This document shows positions 17,143-25,676 of a stretch of 64,000 bases of DNA, piece by piece (within the stretch, counting starts at the first letter, position 1; each line of letters opens with the position of its first letter). Source of the stretch: Euzebya rosea (GTDB lineage: Bacteria; Actinomycetota; Nitriliruptoria; Euzebyales; Euzebyaceae); the NCBI RefSeq assembly GCF_003073135.1, contig NZ_PGDQ01000003.1, positions 62,001 through 126,000 on the forward strand, written 5' to 3'. The notes beneath the pieces are model-generated. The model did not search any database. It saw only the letters and a program-made list of their open reading frames with translations, and was not told the origin of the DNA. The position numbers and the translations under genes were made by a program.

Positions 17143-19200
17143 GTGGTGAAGCGTTCGCTGCTGTTCGTCGTCGTTACCGCTGTGCTGGCGCTGGTCGGCG
17201 TCGTGCCGGTCGTCGCGGGGGAGGACGATCCGTTCCCTCCCGACACCATCGCGGTCGGGTTGGCGGAGTCCTCCACGCCGAACGTCGACGTGACCGTCGA
17301 GCTGTCGAGGGCGACGTTCCCCGACGGCGGGGCACGGACGGTGCTGATCGGCCGCGAGGACGTGTTCGCCGACTCCCTGGCCTCCGGGGTGCTGCAGGAC
17401 GAGGGGCCGTTGCTGCTGGTGCCGACCGACGGGCCGGTGCCGGCCCGGACGATGGCGGAGATCCGTCGGGTCGGGGCGACTGATGCGGTGGTGCTGGGTG
17501 GTGAGTCGGCGGTCTCCTCGGCGGTGGCCGACGAGCTGGCTGCCGAGGGTCTGACGGTCCAGCGGCTGTCCGGGCCGACGCGGATCGAGACGGCCATCGA
17601 TGTGGCCCGCCAGCGGCCGTCGGCGACGACGGCCATCCTGGCCCGTGCCGGTGGGGTGGAGGGCAACCCGAGCAGCGGGTTCGCCGACACCCTGGCGGCC
17701 GGTGGCTGGGCAGCCGCGGAGGGCTGGCCGGTGCTGCTGACCCAGACCGACCAGCTGACGACGTCGACGCGGGAGTACCTGGCGTCCTCGGCGATCACGA
17801 CGGTCAACATCGTCGGGGGGACCGCGGCGATCGGGCAGGCGGTGGAGGACGCGCTGCGGGGGATGGGGTTGTCGGTGACCCGCGTCTCGGGCGCCGACCG
17901 TGCCGCCACGGCGCTGGCGATCGCCGACGCGCGAGGGCTGGGTCAGGCGGCCGATGTCGAGCGGATCATCCTGGTCGACGGCTTCTCCGAGGACGCGTGG
18001 GCGGCCGGCTTCGGTGCCGCGGCCCAGTCCGCCGGCGGTGCGGTGGACGCCGACTCGGGTGACCGCGAGGGTGCGCCGGCGCCGCTGGTGCTGGGCAACG
18101 TCGACTCGTTGCCGCCGGCCACGGTGGAGTACCTGCAGCCCGGTCCCGCGGCGATGACGTGTGCGGTCACGCTGCAGGTGTGTGACGCCGGCCGTGTGGA
18201 GGTCGGCTTCGATCCGGTCATCGTGGTCGAGGTCCCCGTCGGGGCGCTGGTCTACGGCACCGCCGTCGGCGACGCCGGCCAGGTGCGGGCCGCGTCCTTC
18301 GACGGCACCGACCTCGGCTTCGTGTACACCTGCCCGCAGGGGGAGTGCGGCGAGATGGACTGGTTCCGCGAGGGCGACTTGATGGCCCTCCACGAGACCG
18401 GCACGGCCGTGTCCTACTTCGTCGTCGACGCCGGCCGGCCGATCCTCGCCGACCGCCGCCAGAACGATCAGGTCAGGGACGTCGTGGAGCTGTCCAGCGC
18501 CACGGACCGTCGTGTCATCTACCACCAGCGGTCGACGCAGTGCACGGGCACACCGCTGCAGGCCGGCGGTGGCTGCAACGGCGGGGTCAACGCCCTCGAC
18601 CGGGTGATCTCCACGCTGCAGGCCGCGGGCCCGCATGCCGGGGCCCCGGACGCCGCCGAGCGGTCAACCGCCCTCTACCGCACCGCCGACGGTCGGATGG
18701 TGCTGCTGACCATCCGCAGCTTCGACGGCTTCGACAACGCCGACGCCCAGGTGCAGATCCGGCCGGGGGCCGCGCTGATCGGTGCGGCGCTCGATCCCGC
18801 TGGCAGCGGCGACATCGCCATCGTCGACGCCGTCGCCGGCGTCGGGGTCCTCCGGATCGCGCCGTGGCCCGACGGCGAGGTCGTCCAGCCCGAGCTGGTG
18901 GCCGTCTCCGACCCCCACTGGTTGCCCGACGGCGAGACCGTCGTCCTGGTCGCCGAGGACGGTGGGACCACCCGGCTCGTCGCGGTCGCCGCCGCCACGG
19001 GTGAGGTGGAGGTGCTGGTCGACGATGCCGGGCCCGACGTCGCCGAGCGCGTCGAGGCCGACGCCTCCGGGACGCTGATCGCCTGGCGGACCGGCAACAC
19101 CATCCGCGTGCTGAACACCACGACCGGCGACGTGGCCACCGTGACCCCGCCGGCCGGACAGACGATCACCGGCGGCCCGTCCTTCCGCCCCTCGCGCTGA
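17143..19200 (+). CDS. Secreted protein with type-2 cell-wall-binding repeats and a C-terminal propeller-like region
   Basis: 685 residues; tandem GTG codons at 17143 and 17146 follow GAGGAGG. The signal peptide ends near V-P-V-V-A-G. Residues about 35-310 contain three CW_binding_2-type units (V-L-I-G-R-E-D-V-F-A-D-S-L-A-S-G; G-G-E-S-A-V-S; R-L-S-G-P-T-R-I-E-T-A; then F-A-D-T-L-A-A-G and V-S-G-A-D-R-A-A-T-A). The C-terminal half lacks a catalytic motif I recognise; late segments (G-D-I-A-I-V-D-A-V-A; L-I-A-W-R-T-G-N) suggest beta-propeller blades. It lies 86 nt after the subtilase, same strand, with its own ribosome site and possibly its own operator. Confidence 0.82.
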   Translation: MVKRSLLFVVVTAVLALVGVVPVVAGEDDPFPPDTIAVGLAESSTPNVDVTVELSRATFPDGGARTVLIGREDVFADSLASGVLQDEGPLLLVPTDGPVPARTMAEIRRVGATDAVVLGGESAVSSAVADELAAEGLTVQRLSGPTRIETAIDVARQRPSATTAILARAGGVEGNPSSGFADTLAAGGWAAAEGWPVLLTQTDQLTTSTREYLASSAITTVNIVGGTAAIGQAVEDALRGMGLSVTRVSGADRAATALAIADARGLGQAADVERIILVDGFSEDAWAAGFGAAAQSAGGAVDADSGDREGAPAPLVLGNVDSLPPATVEYLQPGPAAMTCAVTLQVCDAGRVEVGFDPVIVVEVPVGALVYGTAVGDAGQVRAASFDGTDLGFVYTCPQGECGEMDWFREGDLMALHETGTAVSYFVVDAGRPILADRRQNDQVRDVVELSSATDRRVIYHQRSTQCTGTPLQAGGGCNGGVNALDRVISTLQAAGPHAGAPDAAERSTALYRTADGRMVLLTIRSFDGFDNADAQVQIRPGAALIGAALDPAGSGDIAIVDAVAGVGVLRIAPWPDGEVVQPELVAVSDPHWLPDGETVVLVAEDGGTTRLVAVAAATGEVEVLVDDAGPDVAERVEADASGTLIAWRTGNTIRVLNTTTGDVATVTPPAGQTITGGPSFRPSR

Positions 19201-19257
19201 CCCGCCGGCGCCGGCCATCCGCGCAGGCGGACGGGTGGCCAGCGCAGGAGTGGTCGC

Positions 19258-19263
19258 TATACT
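19258..19263 (+). promoter_or_regulatory. -10 element of the rpsO promoter
   Basis: TATACT at 19258-19263 is the best -10 match in this intergenic region; the -35 is weak. It would give an rpsO leader of about 175 nt. The leader (19270-19440) holds a small CACC-ATTC-GGTG hairpin near 19277. S15 leaders are often autoregulatory, but no known S15 motif is identified. Confidence 0.45.
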
Positions 19264-19443
19264 CCGTCGCTAGTCACCATTCGGTGGCGATCATCTCGTG
19301 CCCGTTCGGTGTTTCTCACCGGCACGGCGGGTGATCCCAGGAGGGCCAGGACGGCGTCGGCTCCGACGCTCGGCCAGGTACCCCGGACTGCGAGCAGCGC
19401 AGCCCACCCGGCGGGACACGACCACGACGAGGAGCAATCACAG

Positions 19444-19716
19444 ATGCCCAAGGCACCCCTGCCCAACAAGGAAGAGATCCTCAAGGAGTACGCCACCCAC
19501 GAGGGTGACACCGGCTCCCCCGAGGTGCAGATCGCGTTGCTGACCGGTCGGATCAACCACCTGACCGAACACCTCAAGACCCACGCGAAGGACCACCACT
19601 CCCGGCGCGGCCTGCTGATGCTGGTCGGCCAGCGGAGGAACCTCCTCGGCTACCTCCAGCGCAAGGACATCGAGCGCTACCGCTCGCTGATCCAGCGGCT
19701 CGGACTGCGCCGCTAG
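19444..19716 (+). CDS. rpsO: 30S ribosomal protein S15
   Basis: 90 residues, the standard length. Shows the family core [17 protein letters not shown] near residue 22 and [14 protein letters not shown] near residue 51. It binds 16S rRNA early in small-subunit assembly. ATG at 19444 is preceded by GAGGAG; the frame is open upstream but without homology. It precedes pnp, the classical rpsO-pnp pair. Confidence 0.97.
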   Translation: MPKAPLPNKEEILKEYATHEGDTGSPEVQIALLTGRINHLTEHLKTHAKDHHSRRGLLMLVGQRRNLLGYLQRKDIERYRSLIQRLGLRR

Positions 19717-19725
19717 CACGCCTCG

Positions 19726-19771
19726 ACGGCGCCGGAACCCCTCGGGGCCGGCGCCGTTCGTCGATTTTCTT
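19726..19771 (+). terminator. Strong intrinsic terminator after rpsO
   Basis: ACGGCGCCGG (19726-19735) pairs perfectly with CCGGCGCCGT (19748-19757), with an inner CCCC/GGGG pairing, then a T-rich stretch TCGTCGATTTTCTT. A second small inverted repeat CGGCACGG-A-CCGTGCCG follows at 19772-19788. It separates rpsO from pnp, perhaps partially. Confidence 0.8.
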
Positions 19772-19825
19772 CGGCACGGACCGTGCCGCAGGACCCGACG
19801 GCATCGCACCCACGGGTGCACATCG

Positions 19826-19857
19826 ACAACTGCATACGAACCCACAACTGCATACGA
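19826..19857 (+). repeat. 14-bp direct repeat in the pnp leader region
   Basis: ACAACTGCATACGA at 19826-19839 and 19844-19857 (18-bp period). Conspicuously less GC-rich than its surroundings. It could contain the pnp promoter (TGCATACGA resembles an extended -10) or paired sites. Confidence 0.5.
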
Positions 19858-19900
19858 CCTACGAGACGATCGCCCCCACTTCGGGCACCGAAGCGCTCTC

Positions 19901-19960
19901 GGTTGTCAGTGGCCACCCGCCAGCACGCCCCCAGGACGCTGGCGTGTGACCACTGAGAAC
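19901..19960 (+). ncRNA. Long hairpin in the pnp 5' leader, candidate PNPase autoregulatory element
   Basis: GGTT-g-TCAGTGG (19901-19912) pairs with CCACTGA-g-AACC (19950-19960) and the inner GCCAGC (19919-19924) with GCTGGC (19938-19943), giving a long, partly interrupted stem about 115 nt before the pnp start. Leader hairpins of this kind are cut by RNase III and allow PNPase autocontrol in other bacteria; the position here is equivalent. The remaining 19961-20076 holds only the ribosome binding region. Confidence 0.55.
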
Positions 19961-20076
19961 CGGGGCTGGAGATCCGCCCCCTGACAGGGCAGTCGTCTCG
20001 TGCTTCACCAACCACCCCGCGGCGCACCGATAGGCGTGCGTAGAAGGACAACACGCGGGACGAAAGGCAACACCAC

Positions 20077-22518
20077 ATGACGAAGCTCGGTACCTACTCC
20101 GCGTCTGCCACTGTCGGCGGCGTCGAGATCACCATGGAGTCCGGCAAGCTTGCCGGCCAGGCCGGCGGCTCTGTCGTCTGCCACCTCGGCGAGACGATCC
20201 TGCTGGTCACCTCGACCGGCAGCCGTGCGCCGAAGGAACACCTCGACTTCTTCCCCCTGACGGTGGACTTCGAGGAGAAGATGTACGCCGCGGGACGCAT
20301 CCCCGGCTCGTTCTTCAAGCGCGAGGGTCGCCCCTCGGAGAACGCGATCCTGACCTGCCGCCTCGTCGACCGCCCGATGCGGCCGACCTTCCACGACGGG
20401 CTGCGCAACGAGGTCCAGATCCTCATCACCACCCTGTCCGCCGACCAGTCCAACCCGCCGGACGTCCTGGCCATCAACGGCGCCTCGGCTGCCACGATGC
20501 TGGCCGGCATCCCCTTCGACGGCCCGGTCGCCGGTGTTCGCATGGGCATGGACCGCGACGGCAACTGGACGGTCTTCCCGACCTTCGAGTGGATGGACGA
20601 GGAGGGCGTGTTCGACCTCGTCGTCGCCGGTCGCCTGAACCCCGACTCCGGTGAGGTCGACGTCCTCATGGTCGAGGCCGAGGCCACCGAGGACGCCGTC
20701 ACCAAGATCGAGATGGGTGCGGTCAAGCCGACCGAGGAAGTCCTCGGCAAGGCGCTCGAGGAAGCCAAGGGCTACCTCAAGCAGCTGTGCGACCTGCAGC
20801 TGGAGTTCGCGTCCAAGTCCCCCGAGAAGGAGACCCGCGACTTCCCGCTGTTCGCCGCCTACGACTCCCGCGTCTACGACGCCGTGGAGAAGTCGGCCGC
20901 CAAGGAGCTCGGCCGCATCCTGGTCGACGACCGGATGGACAAGAAGCAGCGGACCGACGCCATCGCGGAGCTCCGCGACCAGGCGATCGACTACGTCTTC
21001 GCCAACGCCGGTGACGTCGACGTCGCCGACGACGAGCTGGAGAAGCAGGCCAAGAACGCCTTCCGCTCGCTGGAGAAGACCCTCATCCGTCGCCGCGTCG
21101 TCAACGACGGCGTCCGCATCGACGGTCGTGGTCCGGCCGACCTGCGCGCCCTGTCCGCCGAGGTCGGCGTGCTGCCCCGCGCACACGGTTCCGGTGTCTT
21201 CACCCGCGGTGAGACCCAGGTCCTCAACATCCTGACGCTCGGCATGATGCGTGACGCCCAGCGCCTGGACACGATCGACCCGAACACCGAGAAGCGGTAC
21301 ATCCACCACTACAACTTCCCGCCGTTCTCCGTCGGCGAGACCGGCTTCATGCGCGGTCCCAAGCGTCGTGAGATCGGCCACGGTGCGCTGGCCGAGCGGG
21401 CGCTGCTGCCCGTCGTGCCCTCCACCGAGGTGCTGCCCTACGCCATGCGCCTGGTCAGCGAGGTCGTGTCCTCCAACGGCTCGACCTCCATGGCCTCGGT
21501 CTGCGCCTCGACCCTGTCCCTGATGGACGCCGGTATCCCGATCCACGCCCCCGTGGCCGGTATCGCGATGGGCCTCATCTCCGAGGACGGCAAGTACACG
21601 ACCCTGACCGACATCCAGGGAGCCGAGGACGCCTTCGGTGACATGGACTTCAAGGTCGCCGGTACCGCCGAGTTCGTGACCGCCCTGCAGCTCGACACCA
21701 AGCTGTCCGGCATCCCCGCCCAGGTCCTCGCCGACGCGCTGAACCAGGCCAAGGACGCCCGGATGGACATCCTGGACGTCATCACGGACTGCATCTCCGA
21801 GCCCCGCAAGGAGATGAACAAGTACGCGCCGAAGGTGCACGTCGAGTACATCCCGCAGGACAAGATCGGCGAGGTCATCGGCCCGAAGGGCAAGATCATC
21901 CGCGAGATCACCGAGGAGACCGGCGCCAACATCGACGTCGAGGACGACGCCGGTCGCGGTGTGGTGCGCATCTACGCCGCCGACGGTCCCTCGGCCGACA
22001 TGGCCCTGGCCCGCATCCGTGCGATCGCCAACCCCGTCGTCCCGCAGGAGGGAGAGCGCTACTACGGCACGGTCGTCAAGACCGTCGACTTCGGCGCCTT
22101 CGTCAACCTGACCCCGGGTGCGGACGGCCTGCTGCACATCTCCCAGCTGGGCGGCAACAAGCGCCTGGACCACGCGGACGAAGCCGTCAGCGTCGGTGAC
22201 AAGCTGTGGGTCGAGGTCCGCGAGGTGAAGAACGGCAACAAGTTCTCCCTGGCGATCATCGAGGAGCCGACGGCCGGTGCCGCCGACGACGACGATGACG
22301 AGCCCGAGGCCGCAGCGGAGACCCAGCCGGAGACCCGCGCCGCGGAGACCCGCACGGAGGACAAGCCCGCCGAGCCCCGCGCCGAGCGCGGTGACCGTGG
22401 TCGCAGCCGCGAGCGTGGTGGCGACAGCGACGGTGGTCGGGAGCGCACGCGCACCCGCAGCCGTGACGGTGGGTCCGAGGACGGCGAAGGCCGTCGTCGC
22501 CGTCGTCGTCGCTCCTAG
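20077..22518 (+). CDS. pnp: Polyribonucleotide nucleotidyltransferase (PNPase)
   Basis: 813 residues. Two RNase PH domains, a KH domain with the G-x-x-G loop I-G-P-K-G-K-I-I near residue 605, and an S1 domain (G-E-R-Y-Y-G-T-V-V-K-T-V-D-F-G-A-F) near 660-730. It phosphorolytically degrades RNA 3'-5' and can add tails. The last 85 residues are an acidic patch followed by a disordered Arg/Gly/Glu-rich tail ending in a run of Arg, longer than the usual 700-750 residue enzyme. ATG at 20077 has CGAAAGG just before it. Confidence 0.97.
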   Translation: MTKLGTYSASATVGGVEITMESGKLAGQAGGSVVCHLGETILLVTSTGSRAPKEHLDFFPLTVDFEEKMYAAGRIPGSFFKREGRPSENAILTCRLVDRPMRPTFHDGLRNEVQILITTLSADQSNPPDVLAINGASAATMLAGIPFDGPVAGVRMGMDRDGNWTVFPTFEWMDEEGVFDLVVAGRLNPDSGEVDVLMVEAEATEDAVTKIEMGAVKPTEEVLGKALEEAKGYLKQLCDLQLEFASKSPEKETRDFPLFAAYDSRVYDAVEKSAAKELGRILVDDRMDKKQRTDAIAELRDQAIDYVFANAGDVDVADDELEKQAKNAFRSLEKTLIRRRVVNDGVRIDGRGPADLRALSAEVGVLPRAHGSGVFTRGETQVLNILTLGMMRDAQRLDTIDPNTEKRYIHHYNFPPFSVGETGFMRGPKRREIGHGALAERALLPVVPSTEVLPYAMRLVSEVVSSNGSTSMASVCASTLSLMDAGIPIHAPVAGIAMGLISEDGKYTTLTDIQGAEDAFGDMDFKVAGTAEFVTALQLDTKLSGIPAQVLADALNQAKDARMDILDVITDCISEPRKEMNKYAPKVHVEYIPQDKIGEVIGPKGKIIREITEETGANIDVEDDAGRGVVRIYAADGPSADMALARIRAIANPVVPQEGERYYGTVVKTVDFGAFVNLTPGADGLLHISQLGGNKRLDHADEAVSVGDKLWVEVREVKNGNKFSLAIIEEPTAGAADDDDDEPEAAAETQPETRAAETRTEDKPAEPRAERGDRGRSRERGGDSDGGRERTRTRSRDGGSEDGEGRRRRRRRS

Positions 22519-22538
22519 CACGACAGGGATCCGACATC

Positions 22539-23819
22539 GTGGCTGAAGGCGTCAGGATCCCCGACGGTGTTCGCCTGACCACCCTCCCCAACGGGATCAG
22601 GGTGGTCAGCGAACACATGCCGGGGGTGCGCAGCATCAGCGTCGGTTTCTGGGTGGGGGTCGGCTCGCGACACGAGCAGCCCCCTCTGGAAGGCGCCACC
22701 CATTTCCTCGAGCACCTGCTGTTCAAGGGGACGGGACGGCGTTCGGCGCTGGAGATCGCGCAGGTCCTCGACGCGGTCGGGGGCGACATGAACGCCTTCA
22801 CCACGAAGGAGTACACCGCCTACTACGCCCGCTGCCTGGACCGTGACCTAGTCCGGGCGGTGGACGTGCTCGGCGACATGCTCACCTCCTCGGTCATCGA
22901 ACCGCACGAGGTGGAGAACGAACGCGACGTGGTGCTGGAGGAGATCCGCATGCACCTCGACGCACCCGACGACCTGGTGCACTCCGAGTTCGCCCAGGCG
23001 TTCTACGGCGACCATCCGCTGGGCAAGGAGATCCTCGGTTCCGAGGCCTCCATGACCGCGATGTCCCGTGACGAGGTCGCGGGCTGGTGGTCGGCGCGGT
23101 ACACCACCGACGTCATCACCGTGGCCGTGGCCGGCAACGTCGTCCACGACGACCTGGTCAAGCTGGTCGACGAGGCGCTGGGCGCCTACGAACCGGGCTT
23201 CCAGAGCGAGGTCGAGACGATCCAGCCGACCGCGTCTCCCACCGAACCGCTGCGGGTGCACCGCCGGCCGACCGAGCAGGCCCACCTGGTCCTCGGCGGG
23301 TCCGGGCTGCCGCGTGGCGACGACCGTCGCTGGGCCATGAGCGTGCTGAACCAGGCGCTCGGGGGAGGGATGGCCAGCCGGCTGTTCCAGGAGGTCCGCG
23401 AACGCCGTGGGCTGGCCTACAGCGTCTACAGCTACCCGGCCATGTACGCCGACAGCGGCACCTACGCGGTGTACGTCGGCACCGCTCCCGGCAAGGCCGC
23501 GGAGACCGTCGAGGTCGTCCGGGCGGAGCTGGAGAAGATGCGCACCGGCGGCATGTCCGCCGAGGAGCTCGTCCAGGCCAAGGGGTACCTGACCGGCTCG
23601 ACCATCCTCGCGTTGGAGGACACCTCCAGCCGGATGACCCGGATGGGTCGCGCCATGACGACGGGGACACCCCTGCTGGGCCTCGACGAGATCATGGCCG
23701 CCATCGAGGCCGTCACGGCCGACGAGGTGGCCGAGGTCGCCGACGTCCTGCTCGGCGGACCCCAGACGATCGCTGCCGTCGGCCCCCTCGACGCCGACGA
23801 CCTGGCCGCCGTCGCCTGA
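22539..23819 (+). CDS. M16 family zinc metallopeptidase (pepR/YmxG type)
   Basis: 426 residues, GTG start 20 nt after pnp. The inverted zinc motif H-F-L-E-H is at residues 55-59 with the distal Glu in E-N-E-R-D-V-V-L-E-E near 128. The C-terminal half carries the R-E-R-R-G-L-A-Y-S-V segment typical of M16B peptidases. It is the conserved gene after pnp in actinobacteria. Cytosolic; substrate unknown. Confidence 0.94.
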   Translation: MAEGVRIPDGVRLTTLPNGIRVVSEHMPGVRSISVGFWVGVGSRHEQPPLEGATHFLEHLLFKGTGRRSALEIAQVLDAVGGDMNAFTTKEYTAYYARCLDRDLVRAVDVLGDMLTSSVIEPHEVENERDVVLEEIRMHLDAPDDLVHSEFAQAFYGDHPLGKEILGSEASMTAMSRDEVAGWWSARYTTDVITVAVAGNVVHDDLVKLVDEALGAYEPGFQSEVETIQPTASPTEPLRVHRRPTEQAHLVLGGSGLPRGDDRRWAMSVLNQALGGGMASRLFQEVRERRGLAYSVYSYPAMYADSGTYAVYVGTAPGKAAETVEVVRAELEKMRTGGMSAEELVQAKGYLTGSTILALEDTSSRMTRMGRAMTTGTPLLGLDEIMAAIEAVTADEVAEVADVLLGGPQTIAAVGPLDADDLAAVA

Positions 23820-23825
23820 CCCAGG

Positions 23826-23945
23826 TGTCCGGCCGGCGTGTGCGGCCTGACCGGCCGGCGTGTGGCCTGACCGGCCGGCGTGTGTGGCCTGACCGGCCGG
23901 CGTGTGTGGCCTGATCAGCCGGCGTGTGTGGCCCGACCGGCGTGT
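23826..23945. repeat. Tandem array of about 22-bp GC-rich units
   Basis: Six copies of CCGGCGTGTG, most within the 22-bp unit CCGGCGTGTGTGGCCTGACC. Unit lengths vary (18-22 bp). The array begins right behind the M16 stop codon. No spacers of CRISPR type, and no conserved ORF. Confidence 0.8.
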
Positions 23946-23964
23946 GCGTTGCGCCGCCCCACGG

Positions 23965-24060
23965 GGTGGCGATGCCACACGGGGTTGGCCAGCGTGTGCC
24001 ATGGGCCACCCCCTGGGGCGGTGATGCCGCACGCCGCCGAGGGGTGTGTGCGATGGCCAC
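23965..24060. repeat. Dispersed intergenic repeat, copy C (related to 54.5-54.9 kb)
   Basis: CGATGCCACACGGGGTTGGC...CGTGTGCCATGG and TGCCGCACGCCGCCGAGGGG..TGTGTGCGATGGCCA align by eye with 54787-54876 (CGATCGCACGCGGGGTTGGG..., TGCCACACCCCGGCCGAGGG...). Both contain self-complementary CACAC/GTGTG arms. The rest of 24061-24193 has TACCAT at 24140-24145 as a possible cysS promoter -10, and no gene. Confidence 0.6.
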
Positions 24061-24193
24061 CCCGTCCGGGCTGGGATGCCACACGCGGAGGCGGTGCGCT
24101 CCATGCGTCGACGGGTGTGGGGACCCGCGTGACGGGCCGTACCATTGCCCGGCCACGTCCGACGACCGCGACCGACCCACGGGGCCAGACCCG

Positions 24194-25654
24194 ATGCTCA
24201 AGCTCTTCAACACGTTGACCCGCACGCTGGAGGAGTTCACACCGCTCCAGCCCGGCACGGTCGGCATGTACACGTGTGGGCCGACGGTCTACGCGTACGC
24301 CCACATCGGCAACATGCGTGCCTACGTGTTCTCCGACACGCTGCGACGGGCCCTGCTGTGGCACGGCTACGACGTCACCCAGGTCGTCAACATCACCGAC
24401 GTGGGCCACCTGACGAGCGACGCCGACGCGGGCGAGGACAAGCTCGAGGTCGCCGCTGCGCGGGAGGAGCGGTCGATCTGGGAGATCGCCGCCCACTACA
24501 CCGACGCGTTCTTCACCGACATCGAGCGGCTCGGGGTCCTCGCCCCGAGCGTCGCGCCGCGGGCCACCGACCACATCGAGCAGATGATCAAGTTCGGGGA
24601 GAAGCTGCAGGCCGACGGGCACACCTACGCCGCGCCGAGCGGCCTGTACTTCGACTCCACCACCGTCACCGACTACGGCGAGCTGGCCGGGCTCGACATC
24701 GAGGGCCTGCGCGAGGGGGCACGGGTCGAGGCGGTCGAGGGCAAGCGCAACCCGACCGACTTCGCCGTGTGGCGGTCCAGCCCCGAGGACGTCACCCGCC
24801 AGATGGAGTGGGACTCGCCGTGGGGCGTGGGTGCCCCCGGCTGGCACCTCGAGTGCTCGGTCATGAGCATGGAGTACCTGGGCAACCAGTTCGACATCCA
24901 CACCGGCGGCGTCGACCACATCCCCGTGCACCACACCAACGAGATCGCCCAGAGCAAGGCGTTCCTCGGTACCGAGGACGCCACGGACTGGGTCCCGACG
25001 TGGATGCACAACGAGTTCGTGCTGTTCGGCGACGAGAAGATGTCCAAGTCCGCCGGCCGGACCCTGCTGGTGGAGGACCTGATCCAGCAGGGGTACCACC
25101 CGCGGGTCTACCGCTACCTGCTCCTCGGCTCGACCTACCGCCAGCAGCTCGGCTTCGGTGACGAGGCGATGGACGCCGCCCGCACGGCCCTGATCCGGCT
25201 GCTCGGCCGCATGCCCGACGGCATCCCCACCGACCTTCTCACCCACGAGCGGGCCGCCGAGGCGCTCACCACCGAGGAGGGGAGGGGCTACCTGGCGCGC
25301 ATCCACGACGCGATCTCCAACGACCTCAACACCCCGAAGGTGCTGGCCGAGCTCCATGCGGTCGTCCGTGACGACGACCTGGACGACGCCGACCGGCGTG
25401 TGCTCCTGCAGGCCGTCGAGAGCCTGCTCGGCCTCGGCCTGACCTCCCTCACCGCGGAGGAGGTCCAGCGGCCCACCGGAGACGCCGACGACGACCTCGA
25501 CACCGACGCCGTCGATGCGCTGGTCGCCGAACGCGACCGGGCCCGGGCCGACCGGGACTGGGGACGGGCCGACGAGATCCGTGACCAGCTCGCCGAGCTC
25601 GGGGTCGAGGTGCTCGACGGCGCCGACGGGTCCACGTGGCGTCGGCGGCAGTGA
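24194..25654 (+). CDS. cysS: Cysteinyl-tRNA synthetase
   Basis: 486 residues. Class I aminoacyl-tRNA synthetase with M-Y-T-C-G-P-T-V-Y near residue 25 (zinc ligand Cys), the HIGH-type A-H-I-G-N-M, the zinc-site W-H-L-E-C-S near residue 218 and K-M-S-K-S near residue 282. Charges tRNA-Cys. An open frame precedes the ATG but consists of repeat DNA. The D-A-D-A-G-E-D-K-L insert near residue 78 is typical of CysS, not of the MshC ligase. Confidence 0.96.
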   Translation: MLKLFNTLTRTLEEFTPLQPGTVGMYTCGPTVYAYAHIGNMRAYVFSDTLRRALLWHGYDVTQVVNITDVGHLTSDADAGEDKLEVAAAREERSIWEIAAHYTDAFFTDIERLGVLAPSVAPRATDHIEQMIKFGEKLQADGHTYAAPSGLYFDSTTVTDYGELAGLDIEGLREGARVEAVEGKRNPTDFAVWRSSPEDVTRQMEWDSPWGVGAPGWHLECSVMSMEYLGNQFDIHTGGVDHIPVHHTNEIAQSKAFLGTEDATDWVPTWMHNEFVLFGDEKMSKSAGRTLLVEDLIQQGYHPRVYRYLLLGSTYRQQLGFGDEAMDAARTALIRLLGRMPDGIPTDLLTHERAAEALTTEEGRGYLARIHDAISNDLNTPKVLAELHAVVRDDDLDDADRRVLLQAVESLLGLGLTSLTAEEVQRPTGDADDDLDTDAVDALVAERDRARADRDWGRADEIRDQLAELGVEVLDGADGSTWRRRQ

Positions 25655-25663
25655 GGCGGCCTC

Positions 25664-25669
25664 TATGGT
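25664..25669 (+). promoter_or_regulatory. Candidate -10 of a leaderless dapB transcript
   Basis: TATGGT ends 7 nt before the ATG at 25677. No good -35 is seen. Confidence 0.35.
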
Positions 25670-25676
25670 TGACCAC

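Noticed and set aside
20005-22521. 838-codon open frame opposite pnp
   Set aside because: Mirror of pnp codons; composition Val/Asp/Gly/Leu-rich, no domain.
23826-23945. CRISPR array
   Set aside because: Units are contiguous, about 22 bp and vary in length; there are no unique spacers and no cas genes.
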